A stretch of 64,000 bases of DNA from Amycolatopsis xylanica (GCF_900107045.1 NZ_FNON01000004.1:434001-498000), one strand, 5' to 3'. Counted from the stretch's first letter, positions 54,273-62,818 are shown. Made by a program: numbers and translations. The notes: a model not told the origin generated them from the sequence alone.

Positions 54273-55784
54273 TCAGGCCTTGTCCTGCATGCTGGAGCGC
54301 GCCGGGTTGCCCTGGTTCGCCGCCTTCGGATCCTTCTCGTCCTGCTTGGCGCGGACGCCGGATTCGATGCTGTCGCCCAGGTTCTTGTCGACGTTGCGCC
54401 AGTACTCGAAGGCCCGGTGCAGCACCGGCTCGCTCACCCCGTTGAGCAGATGGCCGACGATGTTGTCCACCAGGCGTTCCCGCTCCGCGTCGCCGAGCAC
54501 CTCGCGGACCATCGTGCCCGCCTGGCCCCAGTCGTCGTCCTGCTCCCGCAGCGTGTACGCCGTCCGCACCATCTCACCGTCGGCATGCCAGCCCACGGGT
54601 TGACGCTCAGGATCGGCACGCGGGCCGCCCTTGGAGTTCGGCGCGTACACCGGGTCGGAGACGTTGGTGTAGCGCATCGCGCCGTCCTTGCTGTAGCTGT
54701 GCACGGGCGACTTGGACGCGTTGACCGGGAGCTGCTTGTAGTTGGCGCCGATGCGGTAGCGGTGGGCGTCGGCGTAGGCGAACATGCGGCCCAGCAACAT
54801 CTTGTCCGGGCTCGCGCCGATGCCGGGCACCAGGTTGTTCGGCTCGAACGCGGCCTGCTCGATCTCGGTGTGGTGATCGGTCGGGTTGCGGTCGAGGGTC
54901 AGCTTGCCGACCTCGATGAGCGGATAGTCCCCGTGCGGCCACACCTTCGTCAGGTCGAAGGGGTTGAACCGGTACGTCTTGGCGTCGTCGAACGGCATGA
55001 CCTGGACGTGCAGGGTCCAGCTCGGGTGCTCGCCGCGGTCGATGGCCTCGAACAGGTCGCGGGTGTGGTAGTCGGTGTCGGCGGACGCCATCTGGTCGGC
55101 CTCGTCCTGGGTGAAGAACTCCACGCCCTGGTCGGTCTTGAAGTGGTACTTCACCCAGAACCGCTCACCACCGGCGTTGCCCCAGAGGTAGGTGTGTGAG
55201 CTGTAGCCGTTCATGTGGCGCCAGGTCCGCGGGATGCCGCGGTCGCCCATCAGCCAGGTCACCTGGTGCGCGGACTCCGGCGACAGCGTCCAGAAGTCCC
55301 ACTGCATGTCGTGGTCGCGCAGGTTGTTGTCGGCGCGACGCTTCTGCGAGCGGATGAAATGCTGGAACTTCAACGGGTCGCGGATGAAGAACACCGGCGT
55401 GTTGTTGCCGACCATGTCGTAAACGCCTTCGCTGGTATAGAACTTCAGCGCGAAGCCGCGCGGGTCGCGCCAGGTGTCGGGGCTGCCGCGCTCGCCGGCC
55501 ACCGTGGAGAACCGGGCGAGGACCTCGGTCGTGGTGCCGGGCTGGAACACGGCGGCCTTGGTGTAGGCGCTGACATCGGCGGTCACCTCGAACCGGCCGA
55601 ACGCGCCGCTGCCCTTGGCGTGCGGCTGGCGCTCCGGCACCCGTTCGCGGTTGAACTGGGCCATCTGCTCGATGAGGTAGTGGTCGTGGAGCAGGATCGG
55701 GCCGTCGGGACCGATCGTGAGCGAATGCTCGTCGCTCTCGACCGGGATGCCCGCGTCCGTGGTGGTGTGGTCAGGTCGCGTCAT
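54273..55784 (-). CDS. katA: Monofunctional heme catalase
   Basis: 503 residues, a small-subunit-type catalase that converts hydrogen peroxide to water and oxygen in the cytoplasm. The catalytic His lies in VPERQPHAKGSGAFG; the Asn is in DMVGNNTPVFFIRDP; the proximal heme Tyr is in GRMFAYADAHRYRIG. The length matches clade 3 catalases. It is transcribed away from furA-katG, so two different peroxide-removing systems lie side by side. A degenerate 44-bp palindrome separates the two promoter regions. Confidence 0.96.
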   Translation of the reverse strand: MTRPDHTTTDAGIPVESDEHSLTIGPDGPILLHDHYLIEQMAQFNRERVPERQPHAKGSGAFGRFEVTADVSAYTKAAVFQPGTTTEVLARFSTVAGERGSPDTWRDPRGFALKFYTSEGVYDMVGNNTPVFFIRDPLKFQHFIRSQKRRADNNLRDHDMQWDFWTLSPESAHQVTWLMGDRGIPRTWRHMNGYSSHTYLWGNAGGERFWVKYHFKTDQGVEFFTQDEADQMASADTDYHTRDLFEAIDRGEHPSWTLHVQVMPFDDAKTYRFNPFDLTKVWPHGDYPLIEVGKLTLDRNPTDHHTEIEQAAFEPNNLVPGIGASPDKMLLGRMFAYADAHRYRIGANYKQLPVNASKSPVHSYSKDGAMRYTNVSDPVYAPNSKGGPRADPERQPVGWHADGEMVRTAYTLREQDDDWGQAGTMVREVLGDAERERLVDNIVGHLLNGVSEPVLHRAFEYWRNVDKNLGDSIESGVRAKQDEKDPKAANQGNPARSSMQDKA

Positions 55785-55843
55785 GCTCGGTCGACTACCC
55801 GGCGAAACCGGCCTTCACACCTCGGCTCACCCGACGGAGGGGG

Positions 55844-55887
55844 TCGTGAGTGTTCCGGCCGGTTAGCACCGGCCACCCCACTCACGA
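55844..55887. repeat. 44-bp palindrome, copy 10, degenerate
   Basis: AG centre. The right arm is altered (CACCGGCCACCCCACTC). It lies between divergent catalase and furA, not at a gene end. Confidence 0.8.
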
Positions 55888-55936
55888 CCTCTGACCAGCG
55901 GAAACGCGACCAAGATCACCCGGCCGGGGGCTAAGA

Positions 55937-55951
55937 CTTGATTCGTTCAAG
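55937..55951. promoter_or_regulatory. CTTGA-N5-TCAAG dyad, candidate FurA site
   Basis: Perfect 5-bp arms (CTTGA, TCAAG) around TTCGT, about 23 bp before the furA start. FurA of mycobacteria and Streptomyces autoregulates through an AT-rich site in this place. The arm overlaps the candidate -35 box. Confidence 0.45.
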
Positions 55952-55966
55952 AAAACAGGGCAGACT
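55939..55966 (+). promoter_or_regulatory. Candidate furA promoter, leaderless message
   Basis: TTGATT (55939-55944) and CAGACT (55961-55966) with 16-bp spacing would start transcription close to the GTG at 55974. There is no ribosome site, which fits a leaderless furA message as known in mycobacteria. Confidence 0.45.
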
Positions 55967-55973
55967 TCGTCAC

Positions 55974-56405
55974 GTGCCCACCACCGCGGACTTCGAGCGC
56001 ATGTTGCGTGGGGCCGCGCTCCGCGTGACCCGCCCTCGCCTGTCCGTCCTGCACGCGGTGCACGCCCATCCGCACGCCGACACGGATTCCATCATCAGTG
56101 CCGTCCGCGCGGATCTCGCCGAAGTGTCCCACCAGGCCGTCTACGACGTGCTGCGGGCGCTGACCACCGCGGGGCTCGTGCGGCGCATCCAGCCGCTCGG
56201 CTCCGTGGCGCGCTATGAGGCGCGGGTCGGGGACAACCACCACCATGCCGTGTGCCGGTCGTGCGGCGCGATCACCGATGTCGATTGCGCGGTCGGCCAC
56301 GCACCCTGCCTGTCCGCCTCCGATGATCACGGGTTCGTGATCGACGAGGCCGAGGTCATCTACTGGGGCCTGTGCCCGAGTTGCTCCTCCGCGCCCAGTT
56401 CCTGA
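55974..56405 (+). CDS. furA: Ferric-uptake-type peroxide regulator FurA
   Basis: 143 residues from the GTG at 55974. A winged helix (RVTRPRLSVLHAVHAHPHAD; VSHQAVYDVLRALTTAGLVR) is followed by the metal-binding domain with DNHHHAVCRSCG and GLCPSC. FurA represses katG and itself and is inactivated by peroxide or iron changes. katG follows after 26 bp in the same transcript. A longer frame starting at 55938 would have no family counterpart. Confidence 0.93.
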   Translation: MPTTADFERMLRGAALRVTRPRLSVLHAVHAHPHADTDSIISAVRADLAEVSHQAVYDVLRALTTAGLVRRIQPLGSVARYEARVGDNHHHAVCRSCGAITDVDCAVGHAPCLSASDDHGFVIDEAEVIYWGLCPSCSSAPSS

Positions 56406-56431
56406 ACACCCCTTATTCCGGAAGGATTTCT

Positions 56432-58645
56432 GTGTCTGACAGTCCTGACGCCGTTGTCGGCGAGATGAACGTGGAGAGCGCGGGCGGGTGCCCGGTCGCA
56501 CACGGGCGCATCCAGCACCCGACCGAGGGCGGCAGCAACCGCGACTGGTGGCCGAACCAGCTCAACCTGAAGATCCTTCGTAAGCACCCGGCCGTCGCCA
56601 ACCCCATGGGCGAGGACTTCGACTACGCCGCCGAGTTCAACTCGCTCGACCTCGACGCGCTGGCCGCGGACGTCGACGCGGTGATGACGAACTCGCAGGA
56701 ATGGTGGCCGGCGGACTTCGGCCACTACGGCCCCTTCATGATCCGCATGGCGTGGCACAGCGCCGGCACCTACCGCATCGAGGACGGCCGCGGCGGCGCG
56801 GGCGCGGGCATGCAGCGCTTCGCCCCGCTGAACAGCTGGCCGGACAACGGAAACCTCGACAAGGCACGGCGCCTGCTGTGGCCGGTCAAGAAGAAGTACG
56901 GCCGCAAGATCTCGTGGGCCGACCTGATGATCTTCGCCGGTAACCGCGCGCTGGAGACCATGGGCTTCAAGACCTTCGGCTTCGCCGGTGGCCGCGCCGA
57001 CGTGTGGGAGCCGGACGAGGACGTCTACTGGGGCCCGGAGACCACCTGGCTCGGCGACGAGCGCTACTCGGGTGACCGCGAGCTCGAGAGCCCGCTGGGC
57101 GCGGTCCAGATGGGCCTCATCTACGTCAACCCCGAGGGCCCCAACGGGAACCCCGACCCGCTGGCCGCCGCGCGCGACATCCGCGAGACCTTCCGCCGCA
57201 TGGCGATGAACGACGAGGAGACCGTCGCGCTGATCGCGGGCGGTCACACCTTCGGCAAGACCCACGGCGCGGCGAACCCCGACGAGTACGTCGGCGCCGA
57301 GCCCGAGGGCGCGCCGCTGGAGGAGCAGGGCTTCGGCTGGAAGAACAGCTTCGGCAGCGGCAAGGGCCGCGACGCCATCACCAGTGGTCTCGAGGTCACC
57401 TGGACCTCCACCCCGACCCGGTGGAGCAACCAGTTCTTCGAGAACCTGTTCAAGTACGAGTGGGAGCTGACCTCCAGCCCGGCGGGCGCCCACCAGTGGG
57501 TCGCCAAGGACGGCGCCGGCGCGAACACCATCCCCGACCCCGAGGACGGCTCGCTCGTCCGGCCGCCGACGATGCTCACGACCGACCTGTCGCTGCGCGT
57601 CGACCCGGTCTACGAGCAGATCTCGCGCCGCTTCCTGGAGAACCCGGACCAGTTCGCCGACGCGTTCGCCCGCGCCTGGTACAAGCTGACGCACCGCGAC
57701 ATGGGCCCGATCCAGCGCTACCTCGGCCCGCTGGTGCCGCAGGAGACCCTGATCTGGCAGGACCCGATCCCCGCGGTCGACCACGAGCTGATCGACGCGG
57801 CCGACATCGCCTCGCTCAAGGAGCAGATCCTCGCTTCGGGCCTGTCGGTCTCGCAGCTGGTCTCCGCGGCGTGGGCGTCGGCTTCGACGTTCCGCGGCAG
57901 TGACAAGCGCGGTGGCGCCAACGGCGGCCGCATCCGTCTCGAGCCGCAGCGCGACTGGGAGGTCAACGACCCCGAGTCGCTGGCGACCGTGCTCCGCACG
58001 CTCGAAGGGATCCAGTCGTCCTTCGGCAAGAAGGTCTCGATCGCCGACCTGATCGTGCTCGGTGGCACCGCCGCCGTGGAGAAGGCGGCCAAGGCCGCGG
58101 GCCACGACGTCACGGTCCCGTTCACCCCGGGCCGCACGGACGCTTCGCAGGAGCAGACGGACGTCGAGTCCTTCGCCGCGCTGGAGCCGACCTCGGACGG
58201 CTTCCGCAACTACCGCGGCAAGGGTCACCGGCTCCCGGCCGAGTACCTGCTGATCGACCGCGCGAACCTGCTCACGCTGAGCGCGCCGGAGATGACCGTC
58301 CTCGTCGGCGGCCTGCGCGTGCTGGGCGCGAACACCAAGGGCTCCACGGTGGGCGTGCTCACCGAGACGCCGGAGACGCTGACCAACGACTTCTTCTCGA
58401 ACCTGCTCGACATGGGCATCGAGTGGAAGCCGACCTCGGCCGACGCCGAGTCCTTCGAGGGCCGCGACACCGCGACCGGCGAGGTCAAGTGGACCGGCAG
58501 CCGGGTGGACCTCGTGTTCGGCTCGAACTCCGAGCTGCGCGCGCTCGCCGAGGTCTACGCGAGCGATGACGCCAAGGAGAAGTTCGTGACGGACTTCGTG
58601 GCGGCGTGGGTCAAGGTCATGGACCTCGACCGCTACGACGTCTGA
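56432..58645 (+). CDS. katG: Catalase-peroxidase KatG
   Basis: 737 residues from the GTG at 56432 with GGAAGG upstream. Distal heme residues Arg105, Trp108 and His109 are in IRMAWHSAGTYR; the Tyr of the Met-Tyr-Trp adduct is in GLIYVNPEGPNG; the proximal His is in ALIAGGHTFGKTHG. The Ser region matching the isoniazid-resistance site is conserved (GRDAITSGLEVTWTSTPTRW). The two-domain length is standard. A strong hairpin terminator follows at 58671. Confidence 0.97.
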   Translation: MSDSPDAVVGEMNVESAGGCPVAHGRIQHPTEGGSNRDWWPNQLNLKILRKHPAVANPMGEDFDYAAEFNSLDLDALAADVDAVMTNSQEWWPADFGHYGPFMIRMAWHSAGTYRIEDGRGGAGAGMQRFAPLNSWPDNGNLDKARRLLWPVKKKYGRKISWADLMIFAGNRALETMGFKTFGFAGGRADVWEPDEDVYWGPETTWLGDERYSGDRELESPLGAVQMGLIYVNPEGPNGNPDPLAAARDIRETFRRMAMNDEETVALIAGGHTFGKTHGAANPDEYVGAEPEGAPLEEQGFGWKNSFGSGKGRDAITSGLEVTWTSTPTRWSNQFFENLFKYEWELTSSPAGAHQWVAKDGAGANTIPDPEDGSLVRPPTMLTTDLSLRVDPVYEQISRRFLENPDQFADAFARAWYKLTHRDMGPIQRYLGPLVPQETLIWQDPIPAVDHELIDAADIASLKEQILASGLSVSQLVSAAWASASTFRGSDKRGGANGGRIRLEPQRDWEVNDPESLATVLRTLEGIQSSFGKKVSIADLIVLGGTAAVEKAAKAAGHDVTVPFTPGRTDASQEQTDVESFAALEPTSDGFRNYRGKGHRLPAEYLLIDRANLLTLSAPEMTVLVGGLRVLGANTKGSTVGVLTETPETLTNDFFSNLLDMGIEWKPTSADAESFEGRDTATGEVKWTGSRVDLVFGSNSELRALAEVYASDDAKEKFVTDFVAAWVKVMDLDRYDV

Positions 58646-58670
58646 TCCTGTTAGGACAGTCGTAGGACAG

Positions 58671-58716
58671 GTCCAGCCCCCGGCCGCTTCGACGGCCGGG
58701 GGCTGGACTTCTTTCT
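58671..58716 (+). terminator. Intrinsic terminator of furA-katG
   Basis: A 16-bp perfect stem (GTCCAGCCCCCGGCCG paired with its complement) with loop CTTCGA, followed by TTCTTTCT. It begins 26 bp after the katG stop. Confidence 0.88.
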
Positions 58717-59060
58717 GAGCGCGACAGCCCTGCTCGCGCCTGGCCGCCGCCCGGTCGGGCCGGGCGCTGCGAGGACCGCGCTGCCACGCACAATCGTCGC
58801 CTACGCCCTTCGCCGGTCACCAACGGGTGACAACGAAGGCGGCGGAATGGAAACGCCCGGTTCGCCCAGAAAACGCACTCGAGCCGCACAAATGTTGATA
58901 TTCCGCGCTCACTAATGGAGCAAGAAAACGACAGTTGATCGTTTCTCGGGGCCTGAAATCAGCCGAGCGGGAAAATGCCGCTACCCATGGTGTGCCCTGT
59001 CCGCTGTTCGAGTGAAGAAAGTGGCGTCCACCAGCACTCTTGTGGGACTTCAGGTTACCC

Positions 59061-59087
59061 GGCGACGGTGTTAACGTCACCGTCGCC
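59061..59087. promoter_or_regulatory. 10-bp dyad before the 22-codon ORF
   Basis: GGCGACGGTG, 7-nt centre, CACCGTCGCC, a perfect inverted repeat. It ends just before the GGGGAGG ribosome site of the ORF at 59107, so it could be an operator or an RNA hairpin controlling translation. Confidence 0.55.
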
Positions 59088-59106
59088 GAAACGGGGAGGT
59101 TCAGCG

Positions 59107-59175
59107 GTGACTGTCGAAGTGGAAATGGGACCGGCGGGTGAGACTATCCTTTTAGGACAGCCGGTGGGCCGATGA
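59107..59175 (+). CDS. Translated 22-residue ORF coupled to IspG-like gene
   Basis: A GTG start with GGGGAGG 7 nt upstream opens a 22-residue frame (TVEVEMGPAGETILLGQPVG near its end) that stops at TGA overlapping the next ATG (ATGA at 59172). The strong ribosome site and the coupling argue that it is translated. It could be a leader peptide that sets translation of the downstream gene, or a small functional peptide. There is no signal peptide and no Cys. Confidence 0.45.
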   Translation: MTVEVEMGPAGETILLGQPVGR

Positions 59176-59927
59176 CGGCCGCGCTACGCCGGGCTTCCCG
59201 TCAGGTCATGGTCGGCGGGCTGCCCGTCGGCGGCGGCGCACCGGTCGCGGTCCAGGCCAAGGTGATCTCCTCGGCGGAGGCACTGGGCCAGATCGAGACG
59301 CTCGCGGACGCCGGGTGCGCGCTGGTGCGGGTCGCGGTGTCCTCGGCCGACGGCGCGGGCGCGCTGCCCTCGATCGTGGCCGGATCGCCGCTCCCGGTCG
59401 TCGCGGACGCGGGCTTCCAGCGCTGGCGGCTGCTGTCCGCGCTCGACGCCTCCTGCGCCGCGGTGCGGGTGAATCCCGGCGACATCGAGGAATTCGCCGA
59501 AACGGTGGAGGGCCTGGTCACGGCGGGAATCCCGGTCCACGTCGGTGTCACCGCGCGAGCGCTCGACTGGCGGCTGGTGGCGGAATACGGCCGTGCCACC
59601 CCGGAGGCGCTGGCCGAGGCCGCCGCCCAGACCTGCGCATTGTTCGAGGCGCACGACTTCCGCGATCTCACGGTCTCGGTGCACCACACCGATCCGCTGG
59701 TGATGGCGTCGGCGTATCGGCAACTCGCGCGCCGTGTCGACTACCCGCTGCACCTCGAAGTCGCGGGCGACGCGACGACGGCCGCGCGGCGCCGCCAGCT
59801 CCGGTTGGTCTTCGGCTTCCTGCTCAAGGAAGGAATCGGGGACAGCGTCCGGGTCTCGCTCTCGGGCTCGCCGGTCGAGGAGGTACGCGCGGCCCAGCGG
59901 ATTCTGGCCGAGCTGCACGTCACCTGA
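59172..59927 (+). CDS. IspG/GcpE-like TIM barrel without Fe-S domain
   Basis: 251 residues. The sequence follows IspG from its start (RRASRQVMVGGLPVGGGAPV; AGCALVRVAVSSADGAGALP; DASCAAVRVNPGDIEEFAE) to the end of the TIM barrel (SPVEEVRAAQRILAELHVT). The C-terminal domain of IspG with the three Cys that bind a 4Fe-4S cluster is entirely missing; normal length is about 385 residues. It cannot do the reductive IspG reaction alone. A regulator, a scaffold, or a separate substrate-binding role for MEcPP is possible. A full ispG gene is expected elsewhere in the genome. Confidence 0.75.
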   Translation: MTAALRRASRQVMVGGLPVGGGAPVAVQAKVISSAEALGQIETLADAGCALVRVAVSSADGAGALPSIVAGSPLPVVADAGFQRWRLLSALDASCAAVRVNPGDIEEFAETVEGLVTAGIPVHVGVTARALDWRLVAEYGRATPEALAEAAAQTCALFEAHDFRDLTVSVHHTDPLVMASAYRQLARRVDYPLHLEVAGDATTAARRRQLRLVFGFLLKEGIGDSVRVSLSGSPVEEVRAAQRILAELHVT

Positions 59928-59965
59928 TCGGCCTAGCGACCAATACGGGGTGCCCGGCGCGCCGA

Positions 59966-61537
59966 ATGCCCCGCATGACCCACCAGCGAACCGAAAGCGC
60001 GCCGCCCCGGCTGCGCTTGTTCTCCGCCGCCGCGACCGGGGTGCTCGCGCTGGCGGCCGCGCTCGCCGCCGGGCATCTGGTGGCGGGCTTCATCAACGTC
60101 AGCGCGTCGCCCTATCTGGCGGTGGGCAACGGCGCGATCGACCTCACACCCGTCGAGCTGAAGGATTTCGCGGTCCGCACGTTCGGCACCTACGACAAGC
60201 TGGTGCTGCTCGGCGGCATGGCGCTGACCATGATCGGGGTCGCGGCGCTCGCCGGGGTGCTGTCGGCGCGCTCGACGGCGCCCGGTGTGACCGTGATCGT
60301 CCTTTTCGGACTTGTCGGCGGTGTCGCGGTGTACTCGCGGCCGAACCTCGGCACGGTCGCGCTGCTCGCTCCGCTGGCGAGCGTGGTGACCGGTGTGGCC
60401 GTATTCCTTTTCCTGCATGGTAAAGCACCGAGGATCTACCGTCAGACCGAGTCCGGTGAGAAGGCCGGGAACTCGCGGCGTGCGTTCCTGATCAGCGGCG
60501 CGGGCGTGGTGGCGGGCGCCGGTGTCGCCGGGCTGGGCGGGCAGTTCATCAGCTCGACCCGCGACGCGACCGCGTCACGGGAAGCCGTCGGCAAGCTCGT
60601 GCCCGCGCGTTCGGCGCCCGCGATCCCGGCCGACGCCGACTTCGCGAAGCTCGGCACGCCCGCCTTCCTCACGCCGAACCAGCGGTTCTACCGCGTCGAC
60701 ACCGCGTTGACCGTGCCGCAGGTGCGGACGGAGGACTGGAGCCTGCGCCTGCACGGCATGGTCGGCAAGGAGATGCGGTACAGCTACGACGACATCCGCG
60801 ACCGGCCGCTGGTGGAGCGCACGATCACGATGACCTGTGTGTCCAATGAGGTCGGTGGCGACTATGTGTCCACTGCGAACTTCATCGGCGTCGACCTGGC
60901 CGACCTGCTCGACGAAGCGGGCATCCAGCCCGGCGCGGAACAGCTTTTCTGCACCAGCGTCGACGGCTGGACCTCCGGCACGCCGGTCGCCGCCGCACGG
61001 GACCGCACGCGCGGCGCGATGCTCGCGATCGGCATGAACGGCGAGCCGCTGCCGCTCGAACACGGCTTCCCCGCTCGTTTGGTCACGCCCGGTCTTTACG
61101 GGTACGTTTCGGCCACGAAATGGGTGGTCGACATCGAGGTCACCACCTGGAAATCACGGCAGTCGTATTGGCTCAAACGCGGCTGGGCCGAGCAGGCGCC
61201 GATCAAAACCGAATCGCGCATCGACTCACATCGCGGCTTCGCCACGGTCACGGCCGGGACGGTCCGGCTTTCCGGGGTGGCGTGGGCGCAGCACACGGGG
61301 ATCGCGAAGGTGGAGGTCAAGGTCGACCAAGGCCCTTGGCAGGAAACCACTTTGTCGCACGAGGTCAACATCAACACCTGGCGGATGTGGTGGACCGAGG
61401 TGCAGATCCCGAAGGGCGTCCACCAGGTTTTCTGCCGCGCCACCGACAAATCCGGCTACACCCAGACCGACGCCCGCGCGGGCACCGTACCGGACGGCGC
61501 GACCGGCTGGCACAGCGCCACCCTGACGGGCGCCTGA
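59966..61537 (+). CDS. Membrane-anchored molybdopterin oxidoreductase (sulfite-oxidase type)
   Basis: 523 residues from ATG at 59966 (or 59975; the ribosome site is weak). Four N-terminal membrane helices (LFSAAATGVLALAAALAAGH; LGGMALTMIGVAALAGVL) are followed by an RR-containing segment (NSRRAFLISGAGVVAGAG) and then the sulfite-oxidase-type domain with the molybdenum-binding Cys in TITMTCVSNEVGGDY. The C-terminal domain is the dimerisation fold. It faces the outside and probably takes electrons from an oxidised substrate. The FAS1 lipoprotein gene follows after 86 bp. Confidence 0.85.
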   Translation: MPRMTHQRTESAPPRLRLFSAAATGVLALAAALAAGHLVAGFINVSASPYLAVGNGAIDLTPVELKDFAVRTFGTYDKLVLLGGMALTMIGVAALAGVLSARSTAPGVTVIVLFGLVGGVAVYSRPNLGTVALLAPLASVVTGVAVFLFLHGKAPRIYRQTESGEKAGNSRRAFLISGAGVVAGAGVAGLGGQFISSTRDATASREAVGKLVPARSAPAIPADADFAKLGTPAFLTPNQRFYRVDTALTVPQVRTEDWSLRLHGMVGKEMRYSYDDIRDRPLVERTITMTCVSNEVGGDYVSTANFIGVDLADLLDEAGIQPGAEQLFCTSVDGWTSGTPVAAARDRTRGAMLAIGMNGEPLPLEHGFPARLVTPGLYGYVSATKWVVDIEVTTWKSRQSYWLKRGWAEQAPIKTESRIDSHRGFATVTAGTVRLSGVAWAQHTGIAKVEVKVDQGPWQETTLSHEVNINTWRMWWTEVQIPKGVHQVFCRATDKSGYTQTDARAGTVPDGATGWHSATLTGA

Positions 61538-61623
61538 AAAGAAATTTCGAAAAGGACCAATCCGGGTCCGACCGGGCGCCGAATCCCCTGCGAGAGCACC
61601 ACCAATCACCGAATGAGGCACTC

Positions 61624-62295
61624 ATGAACAAGCTCCGTACCGCTGGCATCGGTATCACCGCCATCGCAGCGCTCGCGCTGACCGCGTGCAGTGGCAGCGA
61701 CACGGCTTCCAACAGCGGCAACTCCAGCGCACCGGCCCCCGCCCCGTCGTCGTCGATGGCCGCGCCGTCCTCGTCCGCGGCCGCGTCCGGCGTCACCACC
61801 AACGCCGACGTCTTCGGCCCCGCGTGTTCCCAGCTCCCGCAAGGAAACGCGCCCGGCTCCCTCGACTCCATGGGCCCGCAGCCGGTCGCCTCGGCCGCGT
61901 CGACCAACCCCCTGCTCACCAAGCTGGTCGCCGCCGTCAAGGCCACCAACCTCGTCGACACGCTCAACAGCGCCGAAGCCATCACGGTCTTCGCGCCCGC
62001 CGACCCCGCGTTCGCCGCGCTCGGTGACGCCAAGTTCGCCGAGCTGGCAGGCAAGCCGGACCAGCTCGCCCCGATCCTGCAGTACCACGTCGTCGGCAAG
62101 CGTTACGACGCCAAGGGCCTGGCCGCGGCCGGTTCCCTGACCTCGCTCGACACCAAGGCCGGCACGCTGAAGATCGAGGGCAGCGGCGACAACCTGACCG
62201 TCAACGGCGCGAAGATCCTGTGCGGCAACATCCCCACGAAGAACGCGACCGTCTTCGTGATCGACAAGGTCCTCACCCCCGGCACCAACAAGTAA
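61624..62295 (+). CDS. FAS1 (fasciclin) domain lipoprotein
   Basis: 223 residues. Lipobox LALTAC with Cys22 shows it is a lipoprotein. A Ser/Ala/Pro linker (~25-55) leads to a FAS1 domain of the MPT70/MPT83 type (SAEAITVFAPADPAFAALG; ILQYHVVGKRYDAKGL; CGNIPTKNATVFVIDKVL). FAS1 lipoproteins mediate cell-surface adhesion. Association with a molybdenum oxidoreductase resembles actinobacterial clusters of unknown purpose. Confidence 0.9.
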   Translation: MNKLRTAGIGITAIAALALTACSGSDTASNSGNSSAPAPAPSSSMAAPSSSAAASGVTTNADVFGPACSQLPQGNAPGSLDSMGPQPVASAASTNPLLTKLVAAVKATNLVDTLNSAEAITVFAPADPAFAALGDAKFAELAGKPDQLAPILQYHVVGKRYDAKGLAAAGSLTSLDTKAGTLKIEGSGDNLTVNGAKILCGNIPTKNATVFVIDKVLTPGTNK

Positions 62296-62317
62296 GTTCG
62301 GCCGGTTCGGCTTAGCC

Positions 62318-62364
62318 GCGAGTGGTGACTTTGCTGCGTTGGCTGCAGCAGAGTCACCACTCGC
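62318..62364 (+). terminator. Strong hairpin after the FAS1 gene
   Basis: A 13-bp perfect outer stem (GCGAGTGGTGACT with its complement) and an inner TGCTGC/GCAGCA stem, followed by T-rich TCTCGTTTCTCTT. It starts 23 bp after the FAS1 stop and fits a terminator. Confidence 0.75.
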
Positions 62365-62391
62365 TCTCGTTTCTCTTACCTGCGCGGGGGG

Positions 62392-62414
62392 TCGTGAGGG
62401 TTGCGGGGGGTTCT
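62392..62414. repeat. Left half of a 44-bp palindrome
   Basis: Begins TCGTGAGGGTTGCGG and includes the CT centre, then stops. It is 23 bp, exactly half of the element plus its centre. Confidence 0.6.
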
Positions 62415-62451
62415 CTTTGCGCGCAAGGCTAAATGTGGTGTGTCTGCGCGT

Positions 62452-62536
62452 CTGGGTGAGGGCCTCCCCCACCCAGTTCGATTTGGTGAGGGCCTCCCCC
62501 ACCCAGTCCGGCTGGGTGAGGGCCTCCCTCACCAAA
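62452..62536. repeat. 30-bp-period array of three 25-bp palindromes
   Basis: Units at 62452-62476, 62482-62506 and 62512-62536, each a near palindrome around GGGCCTCC with ends GTGAG/CCCAC, separated by 5 variable nt. The left end of unit 2 (TTTGG) pairs with the right end of unit 3 (CCAAA), so larger nested hairpins are possible. Confidence 0.75.
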
Positions 62537-62568
62537 TCGGGCGCGCGCAAGGGGCCTGCGTGGGTGGG

Positions 62569-62612
62569 TCGTGAGTGTTCCGGCCGGTTCTAACCGGCCG
62601 GAACACTCACGA
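62569..62612. repeat. 44-bp palindrome, copy 11
   Basis: Perfect arms, CT centre, the standard GTGTTCCGGCCGG form. Confidence 0.88.
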
Positions 62613-62626
62613 CCCCCAGCCCACAA

Positions 62627-62697
62627 GTCAAGCCGGTTGACTGTGGGGGATTTGCGGCGTTGAACGACCCATTTCCTACTCAGTCAACCGGCCTGAC
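62627..62697. repeat. Long-loop inverted repeat
   Basis: Arms 62627-62642 (GTCAAGCCGGTTGACT) and 62682-62697 pair at 15 of 16 positions with a 39-nt loop. Not one of the other families. Confidence 0.55.
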
Positions 62698-62818
62698 CTT
62701 CCCCGCAGGTGGCTAGCCGCGGCGAACGGAAGAATCTGGCCGCACAACGTCCAGATTCGTCCACTCGCGAACATCAACTCGCCACCAGACCACGCCACGT
62801 CTGACTTTCCAGCCAAAG

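Larger units (their letters stand above)
58646..59106. other. Region between katG and the IspG-like unit
   Basis: 461 bp with the katG terminator (58671-58716), then about 350 bp without a convincing gene, then the dyad at 59061. Short open frames on both strands lack ribosome sites and family resemblance. The segment 58880-59000 is less GC-rich and may hold the promoter for the downstream genes. Confidence 0.5.

Noticed and set aside
58617..58889. Minus-strand frame after katG
   Set aside because: Overlaps the katG terminator, lacks a ribosome site and shows no family features.
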